From Nannochloris sp. 'desiccata' (Eukaryota; Chlorophyta; Trebouxiophyceae; Chlorellales; Chlorellaceae): DNA of 64,000 bases. The notes beneath the pieces were generated by a model, which did not search any database, was not told the DNA's origin, and was given only the letters and a program-made list of their open reading frames with translations. The translations under genes were made by a program, and so were the position numbers. Where the stretch lies: positions 1 through 64,000 of the forward strand of contig JAGTXX020000012.1 of the NCBI GenBank assembly GCA_019044685.2, read 5' to 3'. Shown in pieces: positions 34,625 to 45,023 of the stretch; the stretch's first letter is position 1, and each line of letters opens with the position of its first letter.

Positions 34625-35000
34625 GGTTGCAGGAATAATTGGTTTAAATTAAATGCCAGATAGCTACAAACATTGGAAACAACTACAATCTCCCAAGCAT
34701 CTATTCATGCTGGAATGTAATGTTTAGAGGCAATAAACTTTTGTTGGCAAGCCTGCTCTCCAAGGAAACGTTATTATTCTTTTATTGATCAAAGAAGCAA
34801 AAATCTTCTACCGATCTAGTCACGGTTACGTAAATGTGGGCCAATAAAAGGTTCCTAGGGATTTGTTAAATTATCGCAATAGAAATTGACGCGCTCCCCA
34901 AGAGGTTTTTGTGCAGCGAGTCCCTTCAAGTCAAACTTTGAAAGCAACTTGCTTGGAAACTTGCTTGAAGCTTCACAAGTTATCATCACCAGCATCTTCC
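34625..35000. other. Intergenic region left of the RT fossil
   Basis: AT-rich promoter region of the lipase. I see nothing else. Confidence 0.35.
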
Positions 35001-35745
35001 CTTTCCAGTGCGCATTCAACCTGTTTTCTCACAACTCTCTCATGACTGAAAATGTCTACAGCGACGAGGAGTTAAACATGGTTAAAGAAACTCGTAAGAT
35101 TGGGCAGTTCCCTGAAGTTGCCGTTACTGCCCTTACTGGACAATAATTTACCCTTTGCTTGCACAGAGGTTAATAATTTATGTGGAGCACCTGACGACCA
35201 ATGAACTGATACTATTTATACGAATGCAGGTCCTAATTGTGCTGCTGCTGGATAGGAAGAGCTTACTGCAGTGAAAGATACTAAGAGCCGTCCAGGTTTG
35301 CATTTACGGTCTTGGAGGCTGCTTCTTAAGAAAAAGCCTTTATTCATATAAGGCTGCGTAGAAATTGATGGTGTTGATTCTTCAGATATTCGACCTTTCC
35401 ACATGGATGATCATTAACACTGGGACGAGTGCAAAGGTGAGGTGGAGAGGACACCGCTCTGCTGCACTTTCCACCTCTTCGGGTGTACAGCAAGGCAGTG
35501 CTGCATCAAACCCAGAGTGAAACTTGATAGCTGATCTCATAAGGCAAATTCAGGCAGCAGTGGCACCAAAATGGTGGCATTGAGTTGTCCTCAAAGACAT
35601 TTTCCATACACTTACCCTCCGCAGTGCACTGTTGCCTGACTCCGTGCTGCACAAGATCCTAATGCTTTTACTAGCTGATGATATTGTCGCATTTGCTAAC
35701 ATTGATACATAACTGGAATTCAGCAAATGAACACGGTGTGCAGAC
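35001..35745 (+). pseudogene. Decayed reverse-transcriptase fragment
   Basis: Short in-frame islands are separated by stops and frameshifts. The clearest are STSSGVQQGSAASNPE near 35464-35517, matching the G-V-Q-Q-G box of LINE reverse transcriptases, and LMLLLADDIVAFAN near 35660-35702, matching the catalytic A-D-D box. Their order and distance fit one RT palm domain with internal loss. A 34-codon ATG frame at 35043 (MTENVYSDEELNMV...) and Lys/Arg-rich islands at 35230-35350 may belong to the same relic or to another dead gene. No end structure or target-site duplication is visible. Confidence 0.6.
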
Positions 35746-36308
35746 GCAGGGGGGTTAAGATAAATATCAGCTCCGAGGTTCCTGAACCCTTAGGCCGGCC
35801 GCGAAGTGCACCAGTGTAGGGTCCAGCAGGTGGAGTATAAGGTCTTCTATCAAAAACACCAGGGAAAATAATATTAGTTGGAAGCCCCATTTGCACAAGA
35901 GTTCTATCACCAGCAGTAGGCAGAGCAAGGGGCCCGAAGACGGTGCAGGTGTCGGCGCCAAATTCTCGCTAGCAGGCGCCAAATTCTTATCTCTACCCTG
36001 GCAGCCTGCAAGAATTCCCTCCTCTTGCCCCAAAATTTCCCAGCTCGCTGCTCTCACGTGTCTCCCTAACCGCAACTTTCTCACCACCCATTGGGTTGAC
36101 TGGCAGCGTCCCGGCATCCCTGGGCCCCTGCCGTTATAATTCAATTTGTCTTGGGCAGCAGAGCCACCAAGTCTCAAGCAATATTATTAAGGTGTATCTA
36201 ATAACGAGCCGCCAAGGCTTGAACACGTCAATATTAACTAGTGTTGTCAATTTTCCATTTAAACATTTGAAATTAAACTAGTTGATTTACCTCCCTAGAT
36301 GCTCGCTT
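35746..36308. other. Intergenic region upstream of the ABHD18-like gene
   Basis: Somewhat GC-richer at 35760-36140, then AT-rich. Open frames on both strands overlap here without any recognisable protein. Confidence 0.35.
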
Positions 36309-37775
36309 ATGGCAGGCCCAACTGCCTACTCTACCCTTGAGCGGGCCATTCTTCATCGCCTTGCTGAAAGTACTGGACGAGCAGTGGACCTTGCATATGC
36401 CTCCATTATTCATCAGTTGGGAATCACACCGCGGTTCTTCGCTGAAGGTGGATTTGGCGACCTCCGTATCGTTGATTTCCACGAAGAACTGAAATCGTTC
36501 CAATCATGGCCACCAGAACACTTTGATGACGTGAAAATTGACTGGAGAAGGGTTCGGGAAGACAATTACAACGGCCATGCCTACACCGTCCTCCGTGCCA
36601 ATTTTCCTACACTGACAAGAAGCCCTGCATACGATGCCATGCCTATTGAAAGTAGAACTGCACATGCATTGTGGATTGTACCTCATCAACCAGCTACAGG
36701 CTCTCCTACTGCAATTCACTTAGCTGCAACGGGTGATCACGGCTTCGCCCGACGAGAACATCTCTCGATTCCTTTAATAGCTCGCGGAGTCGGTTCTATC
36801 GCTTTAGAAAGCCCATTTTATGGTATTCGTAAACCTGAAGAACAACAAGGAGCGAAACTACGTCGTGTCAGCGATCTTATATTGCTAGGCAAAGCCACAA
36901 TAGAGGAATCTTTATTTTTACTTCAATGGCTCTCTTTACGAGGCCATACTCGACTCGGTGTTTCTGGCTTATCCATGGGTGGTGTCCACGCTTCGATGGT
37001 GGCTGCATTATACCCAGAACCATTAGCATTAGCTCCATTATTGGCACCACGTTCTGCTGCGCAGTCGTATTGTCAAGGTGCTTTATTTCACGCGACTGCC
37101 TGGGACCAGTTGTTGAGAGATACCGAGGGCAGGGAAGCTGAGATTGTAGCTGCGGTGAAGGAAGCAGCTGTAGCACATGAAAAGATGGCAGCGGCAAAGA
37201 TAAGAAGAGATGCATTGGAAGGGAGGGCTAATAGTTTAGGGTTTTCAGTAGCAGGAGTACAAAACAAGGATGACCAACGTCTGGTGGCGGAGACATCAGT
37301 TGGTCGTGCTGCAGCTGTTGCAGCAGTGAAAGAGAATGCTCAACAACAGGGTCATTGGGCAGGAGTAGGTCGTTGGATGTCTGATTGGGGTCATTCATTA
37401 GAAAACCAGATCCGCAAAGTACGAAGACTTGAAAGCATCAATAGAGGGAATGCAACTAAAGCGAGTGAAAATCATGACCGCCATGCTGCGGCTGTTCTTC
37501 TTCTCGAAGCTGTCTTAGAAACATTCACTGACGCAACACGATTCCCATGTCCACGTCGCCCAGATGCTGCCGTACTCGTCGCTGCGACTGAAGATGCCTA
37601 TGTGTCTCCCCAATCTGTACTAGATTTACATAGACACTTGCCTGGTAGTGAAATACGATGGATACCAGGTGGCCATGTGAGCAGTTTTTTAATGCATCAA
37701 CCCGCATTTAGAAATGCTATTGTCGACTCTCTAGATAAATTGAACAATAATAATAATAACAGTGACTTTTCGTAG
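36309..37775 (+). CDS. ABHD18-like alpha/beta hydrolase (DUF2048)
   Basis: Intronless, 488 residues from the ATG at 36309; the frame is open further left but only from a TTG. The family pattern is clear: ALESPFYGIRKPEEQQGAKL, VSDLILLG, the nucleophile elbow SGLSMGGVHASM (Ser222), and a late VLVAATEDAYV followed by IPGGHVSSFL, supplying the acid and His. This is the family of human ABHD18 (C4orf29), which has been linked to mitochondrial lipid metabolism; the plant and algal members are little studied. A charged helical insert lies between the nucleophile and acid strands (about 37130-37500). Its 3' end converges on the F-box gene with a 140-bp gap. Confidence 0.88.
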   Translation: MAGPTAYSTLERAILHRLAESTGRAVDLAYASIIHQLGITPRFFAEGGFGDLRIVDFHEELKSFQSWPPEHFDDVKIDWRRVREDNYNGHAYTVLRANFPTLTRSPAYDAMPIESRTAHALWIVPHQPATGSPTAIHLAATGDHGFARREHLSIPLIARGVGSIALESPFYGIRKPEEQQGAKLRRVSDLILLGKATIEESLFLLQWLSLRGHTRLGVSGLSMGGVHASMVAALYPEPLALAPLLAPRSAAQSYCQGALFHATAWDQLLRDTEGREAEIVAAVKEAAVAHEKMAAAKIRRDALEGRANSLGFSVAGVQNKDDQRLVAETSVGRAAAVAAVKENAQQQGHWAGVGRWMSDWGHSLENQIRKVRRLESINRGNATKASENHDRHAAAVLLLEAVLETFTDATRFPCPRRPDAAVLVAATEDAYVSPQSVLDLHRHLPGSEIRWIPGGHVSSFLMHQPAFRNAIVDSLDKLNNNNNNSDFS

Positions 37776-37915
37776 TTGAACTACTATTTGACTTGACTTT
37801 ATGCGTTTTTTCCATTTTTTTTGGCATTTTCATTAAAAACATTTACGATTTTTGAACAAATATCAACTTTTAAACAAATAAATAACTCATGGAACGACAT
37901 AATTATACCAATTAT

Positions 37916-40342
37916 CTAACCATAAACCCTAGAATAATGAAATTCTGCTACCAAAACGTCAGTTAAATCGCATGTCACAAATTCCACTGTCCTTTCCCAC
38001 AACATGACCAAACCAGTCGATGCAGCTTCCAATAGAGCTGCTTTCGTAGCATCATCCATTTCTTCATCATCATCGTCATCTTCATTATGGTTAGGCTGGT
38101 GGTGGTGTTGCTGCTGCTGTGGAGTACCTTGAGTTCTTTCAGCAGCACTCCTGCTCCCACCACCACCATCCTCGCCACCTCCTGCTGTTGCTGTTCCTTC
38201 CACCACTGGTGGTACTGGTGGTACTGCCACTCGTACTGGTGTTGCAGGTGGTGGCAGTACTTCTGCCGACACGACCGGCACTTCAATTGTTGCATATAAA
38301 TGTACGGATCCAGTTTCACATCTCTTATCCAACTCATCCTCAGTTATGTTCAAAACTGTATCCAACTGCAGATACTGTAAATTGGCATTACCACCAGCAG
38401 CCAGTAAATTTCTCACATGCATATCTACAACAGACGCAGCTTGTGATAACTCACTTGCACTGTGAACAGCTGCAGGAGCAGATCCTAAAGTGCCCAAATG
38501 CAATACCTCAACTCCTGGAAACACTTGAGCAGCGTGACGGAGCATCCATCGAGCAAATTTGGAATCTTCTCTATAGCGCATATCTTGATGATGAGGTGTT
38601 TTAGTCAGCGTAACGCCAGCTAAATTAGGCATAGGACGATTTGGTTTTAAGAAATGAATCCTGCCTTCCATTCCCTCTAATTCTAATTCGGTTAATTGTT
38701 GAAGAGAGGCAATGTCTTGAGGGTTTTCAACTTGCCAAAATTCAACTCGAAGGCTACGAAGGTCGCGTAAATTAGCTAAAGAAGATAAATCTTGAGGTTG
38801 TGCTTCAAAACCAGCAGCTGGCATGCCTAATGCTAACGTTTTCAAAGACTTCAAATGCGTAAATTGATCAAATTCACTGAAACAGACCATCTCATTAAAA
38901 ACTAATTTCGTTAATAGTGGCAAGTCTAATCGACGTGGATCAAAATCAAGATGCTGTCCAAATGAAAAAGATCGTCCTAAATGCAATTCACGTAACGCTG
39001 GCATAATAGTACTTGTCAAACTAGGTACAACGTGTTGACTAAATGCCACTGCAGTTTCTTCCATGTCACTTTCGCAATGACGAACACAGATTCTCAGCTG
39101 CTTCAATGACTGAAATTGATTGGGGTTGCTAACAAAAGGTTGAGAGTGGGCACACCATGTAGCAGTACCACGAGTAGTCAGACTCGGTAAACTGCCATCA
39201 GATTCAAACCAGCCCAGGTCTATTTCAGTATAGGGCAGAGGTAAAGGGTGAGATTCTGCCCAGATTTTTGTCAACATAGTATCTAAAGAAGCTCCTAGAA
39301 ATGCTCGTGACTGCGATTGAGATACTCCTGTTGCAGAGGTACTCGCACCACCATCATGACCTTGACCTTGGCGTCTTTTACTTCGAACAGGAGAAGAAAG
39401 TGAAGAGGAGGACGAGGCAGCACCAGGGTCGAGTGAAAAGCGAGTGTGGTAGAGGAAAGTTTGGAAATCAAAGCCATTAAACATCAATGGAGCAGTGATT
39501 ATGAGACGAAGAGGACGACCAGATGGGAGCACTTTTGGTGCTTTTTGTTTTATAGGAATAGTGGTATGTCCTCTATTGGTGTTGTAATTTCCACCGCCCC
39601 CACTGCCCCCACCTGCCCCCTGCTGCTCTTGTCCCTCTCCAGCACCAGCACCAGCACCACCCTCTTCCATTGCTTCATCATTACTATCTGCAGGTGCAGG
39701 GGCAAAGACTGCTTCTTGAGTCAAATCTTCAACATTAACCAGTCCTTCCAATTGTTCAGCCAATGAAGCGTCTTCATAGGCGTTACTTCTCATGTGTTGA
39801 ACCATATCCTTCATATAATTAGATATCGGAGCTAGACGGCGCATTAATCCACGATGGGTGTCCACTTCAGCGTCATCGTCTTCATCTGGATCTTCAGGCA
39901 TTTCATCAAAACTAGAAGGGCGAGGGATTTCTAAAGCTTTGCTGATTAGATCATTTATTCGTTTCAAGCGTTCGACGTGTTTGTTGCTCAGTTCAGGGAC
40001 GCTTCTTTTATCAGGGACTTCCAGGGGAGGGTTGGTCTCCCAGTCAGTTTGTGTAAGAGCAGTTTCTGTTGGTTCTGTACCGTCAGTCCAGACGACGGTT
40101 TCTAGAGAACGAAATTGAGCTAACCCCGACGGCACCTTGACATCATCATCGAGCATGTTAATGATCAGAGTTTTCCATTGTGAGCGTACAATGTTGGCTA
40201 GAGTTTTGCAGGTGAGAGCAAAATTTTTACGATCTTCAGGATCTAAAGCAGCGACTATTTGTTGTAAGGAGACTGCTTCTAAATCTAGAAGATTCCGTTT
40301 CACAGAGGCATCAAGGTGATGGCGAGCTGTAGCTTCGGCCAT
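37916..40342 (-). CDS. F-box protein with divergent leucine-rich repeats
   Basis: Single exon, 808 residues. Near residue 18 an F-box-like segment reads LEAVSLQQIVAALDPEDRKNFALTCKTLANIV. After an acidic and Gly/Gln-rich middle, leucine-rich repeats occupy about residues 400-560 (LKQLRICVRHC, LRELHLGRSF, LTKLVFNEM, LKSLKTLALGM, LTELELEGMEG). The tail is Pro/Val-, Gly-, Gln/His- and Asp/Glu-rich. It is a plausible SCF substrate adaptor. It is not obviously a duplicate of the F-box gene at 10311: repeats and spacers differ. Confidence 0.8.
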   Translation of the reverse strand: MAEATARHHLDASVKRNLLDLEAVSLQQIVAALDPEDRKNFALTCKTLANIVRSQWKTLIINMLDDDVKVPSGLAQFRSLETVVWTDGTEPTETALTQTDWETNPPLEVPDKRSVPELSNKHVERLKRINDLISKALEIPRPSSFDEMPEDPDEDDDAEVDTHRGLMRRLAPISNYMKDMVQHMRSNAYEDASLAEQLEGLVNVEDLTQEAVFAPAPADSNDEAMEEGGAGAGAGEGQEQQGAGGGSGGGGNYNTNRGHTTIPIKQKAPKVLPSGRPLRLIITAPLMFNGFDFQTFLYHTRFSLDPGAASSSSSLSSPVRSKRRQGQGHDGGASTSATGVSQSQSRAFLGASLDTMLTKIWAESHPLPLPYTEIDLGWFESDGSLPSLTTRGTATWCAHSQPFVSNPNQFQSLKQLRICVRHCESDMEETAVAFSQHVVPSLTSTIMPALRELHLGRSFSFGQHLDFDPRRLDLPLLTKLVFNEMVCFSEFDQFTHLKSLKTLALGMPAAGFEAQPQDLSSLANLRDLRSLRVEFWQVENPQDIASLQQLTELELEGMEGRIHFLKPNRPMPNLAGVTLTKTPHHQDMRYREDSKFARWMLRHAAQVFPGVEVLHLGTLGSAPAAVHSASELSQAASVVDMHVRNLLAAGGNANLQYLQLDTVLNITEDELDKRCETGSVHLYATIEVPVVSAEVLPPPATPVRVAVPPVPPVVEGTATAGGGEDGGGGSRSAAERTQGTPQQQQHHHQPNHNEDDDDDEEMDDATKAALLEAASTGLVMLWERTVEFVTCDLTDVLVAEFHYSRVYG

Positions 40343-40735
40343 TTTCTAATTTTAAATTATATATGGAGTTGCAATATGAATCCAAAGTAATGGCAGGTTA
40401 TGTGTGCCCTAAATTTAGCCAAATTTTCAATTTAGGCTGAAAGACATTCTTATTTTTGAGGGGAGAGGGGTATACTATAGATTGGGGATAGCCAGCGTTG
40501 ATCAGCAACGATTTCTAGGGTAAGTTTTATTTCTTGGTCTGCTGTTTTTTCTCGCTCTCAGTTTTTACTTGCACTTGTGTATTTTCCCCTCTATCTGAAT
40601 TGGATATTTGGCTGCGCTTCGAGTGAAGTGCGGCGATGAATGCATGGTCTTCAGATGTAATTTACTTGCGTAGAGCACAGTTGGACAACCTTGTTCCGAA
40701 AAATCATCCTCTTACAATTTTTGCATAAGGACAGA
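40343..40735. promoter_or_regulatory. Divergent intergenic region right of the F-box gene
   Basis: Upstream region of the F-box gene and probably of the small candidate gene at 40753. A GTAAGT donor-like site at 40519 and an acceptor-like CAG before 40737 could be a 5' untranslated intron. Confidence 0.35.
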
Positions 40736-40752
40736 GCGGACGAGAACCCATA

Positions 40753-41157
40753 ATGGTGAGGCAAACTGTGCAACATCCCCAGATCACATCAAAACTTGTG
40801 TCGCAAGGTTTGTCGGTGGTTTGCAACGCGTACGGCAAAATTTTCTCCCCAAAACTTGTTACAAAAACTTTTGCTCGCCTAGAATACACTCAAAGCTCTG
40901 AATCAAAACTGTGTGCGCTTACCTCTCAAGCTTGAATCAGCTGCTGCATCTTGCAATCTCGCAGCAAACTTTCTCGAAGAGATAGAATCCACCAACAGTA
41001 AGGTTGAATATCTGAATATAGTATTGATAGATTACACGTTACTTATTTTAGAGCAGTGAGGAAGAGCGAGTTGCTGAAGATGCTACTTGGTCTGAGGCTT
41101 GTGAAAGCGTGTCCTCGTCCACATCAGGTGGTTTGAACCACTCAGTGGAGACACTAT
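40753..41157 (+). CDS. Candidate small multi-exon gene of unknown function
   Basis: The sequence ATG|GTGAGG at 40753 is followed by an intron-like stretch ending GCCTAG near 40880. An open segment then reads NTLKALNQNCVRLPLKLES and continues AAASCNLAANFLEEIESTN, ending at a GTAAGG donor near 41001. The next segment, after TTTTAG/GAGCAG at about 41055, is open in two frames. One frame, SSEEERVAEDATWSEACES, looks most protein-like but does not join in phase with the donor I chose. The region therefore either has another exon layout or is a decaying gene. I do not recognise the family. Confidence 0.3.
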
Positions 41158-41555
41158 AAAGCACTCGAAATCCGGGGAGATTTGGTAGGGTAGTTACTGG
41201 TGTTAAGAGGTTATTGCTATAGTGCGTGCATGTCTTAGCTTAAAAGTCTGAAGTGGATTTCAAGAACGACGATACAAGCTCGCTAGGTGGAGCCGTTAAC
41301 GCAGGGAGGGCAAAGGTAGTTAAATTTGTCAAGGTGCTTACAGAAGAGAATGCGCGGCGTCCTTTACTCCCCGACATTAGAATTATATATTTTACTGGCA
41401 AATTGATACTTTACAGGTCAATTCAGCCAGAATGGTTGCCTATTTTAATTGTTAGAGAGGCCACAGGTCTGGCCAAGGGCAGAATGGTCAGTTTGATTCA
41501 CACCTTTTTCCAAAAATTGTTATTGTACTACAACTTAAGTGCACTGCAAATGACT
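41158..41555. other. Intergenic DNA with an unexplained open segment
   Basis: A plus-strand frame open over about 140 codons (41253-41696) has no ATG in front and overlaps the E(z) 3' end. Its first half (DFKNDDTSSLGG, VVKFVKVLTEENARRP) could be an exon of the neighbouring candidate gene, but I find no supporting splice path. Confidence 0.3.
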
Positions 41556-44500
41556 TTATCTCCCTCTCCCCCTGCCCCCTCTTCCTCCTCTCCCAGTCCC
41601 TCTCCCACCACCACCGCCACCACGATAGTGCTGCGCCCAATCTGGAGCCACGTTCATAGCATACCTATAATCATAAAACAGCTCATCCCCAGGTAACAAA
41701 TCTTTATTTGCCAATATCGCCACTCTATGATCACCATCCACTAATAGAATCTCGGCCCTACAATTTGCCGTTGTTGAATGGTTTGCAAATCTCAACTTAT
41801 TCCCCTTTTGCCGTGCATCAATGACCCATTGTTGATTCAAATCAAACAAATAGGAATTATCATCTCGATCGTACACTTTTCCACGACGATCTGCCTCTAA
41901 TTGATCGATCAACTCACCACAGTATTCTCCAATAAATTCATCTTTCTTAACAGCAGGTCCTGCTAAAAAAGCACCCCAGCCTTGTACATCTGACAAACCC
42001 ATAAGTACTCTTCGTTTTTGTCGCAGACGAATCCTAAAATTATTGCATTGATACCCTGGTTCATTCGCGTTATGTAGAGTAGGTATGCATAATTTGCAAA
42101 GGTCAGGGTCACATTCCCTCCCTGCTGCCAAACATGGGCATTGTCTTGTAGTGCATCGTTTATTAAAATTAACACCGCATTTGCACTGACAGCCCTGGAA
42201 GCGGTTTCCACACCATGCAGGATCACATCCACAGAATTTCTCACAGAAATTAGCATCATCGACACAAGGGCAGCCTTCTCTACAGGGACCAATGCAGCTA
42301 CACGGGTGAAATTGGGGCCATGCTTCGTCTGTTGATCTCTTGAGGCGTTGATTCACGACTATTGGTTGCTTGTTGGTGTATTTGCCGCCTCTACGTTTAC
42401 GGCGATTTTGATATAATCCATCCCCATACCCAGCTGCGTCGTAATTCGCAGTTGGATCATTACCAGTGCCATAGGAAGCATTTCTTCTATTTAGTGTTGT
42501 TGGTAGTGGTGAGGGTAGTAATGTCATCATACGGTGTCGTACTTGGGCACACGTACGACTACCGACGAGTACAGCTATTTTGCATGGTTGTCTACCCCAT
42601 ACTTCAATTCCTTTCTCTAGTGCAGCGTCTTCCCACAATTGCCACGACGGAGATCCTTGTTGCTGCTGCTGCTGCTGCTGCTGCTGTTGATCAGTAGGAA
42701 TGGTGGGGCTGGTGGTGGGTACCGCAGGAGTTGCATCAAGTCCACTACCACTATCAGCTACAGCTTCAGCTTCAGCAAACATGGACGTTGCCGCTACCAC
42801 TTTCGCAGTTTCGCACATCTCACATCGAAGATCATCACCTTTATTTCTAAAAGTACAGGCACTGCAATTCCATGGGATGAGAGAGGTAGCTGCAGCAGCA
42901 ACAGCGGCAACAGCAGCAGCGCCGCCTTTAGTATTGTTTCTAGGAGGACTTGTTGGAGACATGCGTCGAGGAGGGGGTGCAGCTTGAGCAGCAGCTGCTC
43001 TGGCAGCAATTTGTGCTTTAGCTCCAGCCTGCTTTCCCGTCGCCACTGCTGATATTTGTTTAGCACTAGTGCTAATACCAGCAAGGACAGCATTAAGAGC
43101 AGGAAGTCGTAGATCAGATTGTTCGCCTCCATTCTTCTTAGAAAGCTGCTTGGCAGGAGACGTCACTTCACCATTCTTTCCACCAATAACTCCAGCTGCA
43201 GCATCAGCGGTGGCTTCTTTCACATGTTTGCCTCCTTCTTTGGCTGTCTCCATAGAGGTGTCCTCCTCGCTAGATACCAGATCAATAACGCTATTATCGT
43301 CTGAATCTAATCCATTAGGGTCAACACCTAGAATTTCATTTGTCTGTTCCTCATCTGCTTCTTTATCTTCTTCTTCTTCATCTTCAGCGTCTTCTTCTTC
43401 TTCTCCTTCTTCTTGAGACGCAGCAGCTGCAGCAGCTTCTCTCGCCTCAGCTTCCAACTCTTGGGGGGCTAATAATAATCTATAACACTGATTTCCACAA
43501 GGTTCTCTGCCCTCTATCACTAGTTCTTCATAGGTCGCCTTCTGGCGTTGCCCATTCAACCGCCGCTGAATCTTCAGTTTCCTCTGCAGCTCTTCTTTCT
43601 CTTCAAACATCGTCATGGGCCCCATAACTGGTCGCGGGTGGGCTCCTTTGTGAACCCTACATCCAAATTTACGGCACATCCTACAAAATGCAGTATAGAA
43701 ATCGGTATCTAAAGAGTCAAAGTCGTGTTTTTCTTCCCAGTTGACCGAACTTTGGTGCTGGCTCACATCTTGCTGCCCTTGCTTTTCTTCTTTTAATTCT
43801 TGGAGCCTAATTTCCATTGCGTCTAGTGATACACCCATATGCCAGGCTAAGATTTCAAGTATATCTTCTTCTTTAACAATACCACCACCACCACCACCAC
43901 CAGCTGTATTATCCTCTCCTTGTTGTGTGAGTTGATTGATAACGTCGAGCAGCACAGCGTTTGTCTCTTCTCTTTGAAGGCCTTCAAGAATCTTAGAATC
44001 TTGCTACATCAACAAGTAATAAAGGGAGCGATAAATAGTTAGGATACCGATGCATCACTATTAAAGAATATAGCAAAGCATAAGTTAAATGTTAAAGAAA
44101 GAAAGAAAATCTAAGTTCTTTCCTACCTGTTCCACTGTGAAAGTGCCTTCATCATCACTTAAAGGAATTGTTTCACCAGTCTCTGCTTCAGTATAAAACA
44201 TTTTCTGGCCAGTTTCCATTGAAATTTGATTACGACGTATCCCGGTCCACGATTTGTAAGGAGGCACCCGAGGGTGGGAAGGTAAAATCCATATTGGAGC
44301 CTCGACAGAGCGGTTATTAATACTTGTAATGGCATTTTTAGGAGCTCGAAGGGCTCTTGCTGAAGGAGCAGGGTGGACAACACCAGGAGGATTTGGTTTA
44401 GGTACAGGTGCAGGGGTAGGCCATTCCGTAAAATCGATGCAGGATGAATCTGGAATTTTTAATCGAGGCCATGAATTGAATAATTCCTCAGCCGCCGCAC

Positions 44501-44789
44501 ATGCTGAATTGAGCTCGGTACGTATAAAATCTAGATCTTTAGCTGCGTGTTGTTTTTGTTGGTTTTTGAAAGATCTACGGGCCGTGGAAATGGCTTTTTT
44601 GACGCGTTCGTCCAGTTGAGGAGGGCAGGCAGGTCGAGAAGGAGAGACGACGAGAGGGTGCTGGCCCTGCGGAGCTGCTTCATTTTCTAAAGGTTGATCA
44701 GCTGCAGCGGCAGCATCCACAGAGTTCTCCATGTCATCGGAATCGCTGCCAGTTAAAACTTGGGCTAGCAAATTTTGATCCGAGTCCAT
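41556..44789 (-). CDS. E(z)-type H3K27 methyltransferase with inserted RanBP2 zinc finger
   Basis: Two exons (44789-44127 and 44003-41556) join in phase 0 to 1036 residues. Exon 1 carries the N-terminal E(z) part (APIWILPSHPRVPPYKSWTG, then an acidic DDEG end). Exon 2 opens with QDSKILEGLQ. A second Cys region follows (FCRMCRKFGCRVH), then long acidic and Ala-rich spacers. A RanBP2-type finger lies at residues of about 599-623 (W-N-C-S-A-C ... R-C-E-M-C), then poly-Gln and a SANT-like domain (LWEDAALEKGIEVWGRQP). The CXC domain spans about 785-865 and the SET domain about 880-1010, with RFANHS and YDYRYA intact. This is the catalytic subunit of PRC2, expected with EED/FIE, SUZ12 and MSI1 homologues. 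The zinc finger is not a usual E(z) part. Confidence 0.93.
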
Positions 44790-45023
44790 TATTTGTCGAG
44801 AATTGGATTTAATTCGCTAGATTTAACTTGGATCAACATCGGTAGTCTTTTGCAGGAACAAGTTTTTATTGAATATCCCCATCAAATTCAGGATTTTGGT
44901 TTACACTATATATAAATAATCAACACCATAGTGGAATAATGATAACGATTTTTGTAGATTTAATTTCATCGTTGCCGCCAGCTCTCACAGTTACAGTGCA
45001 GCACTTTTTATGCTCCTCAAGTT
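44790..45023. other. Intergenic region upstream of E(z)
   Basis: Short AT-rich stretch holding the E(z) promoter and the 3' end of the membrane coiled-coil gene. Nothing else is seen. Confidence 0.35.

Noticed and set aside
34886..35146. 86-codon plus-strand frame as a gene
   Set aside because: It starts at TTG, the only ATG leaves 34 codons, and broken coding-like islands follow. Treated as part of a relic.
36282..36308. Upstream start for the ABHD18-like gene
   Set aside because: The codon is TTG; the first ATG at 36309 gives the expected family start.
42639..43416. Long plus-strand frames over E(z)
   Set aside because: They are antisense shadows of the Ser/Ala/Gln/Glu-rich coding strand.
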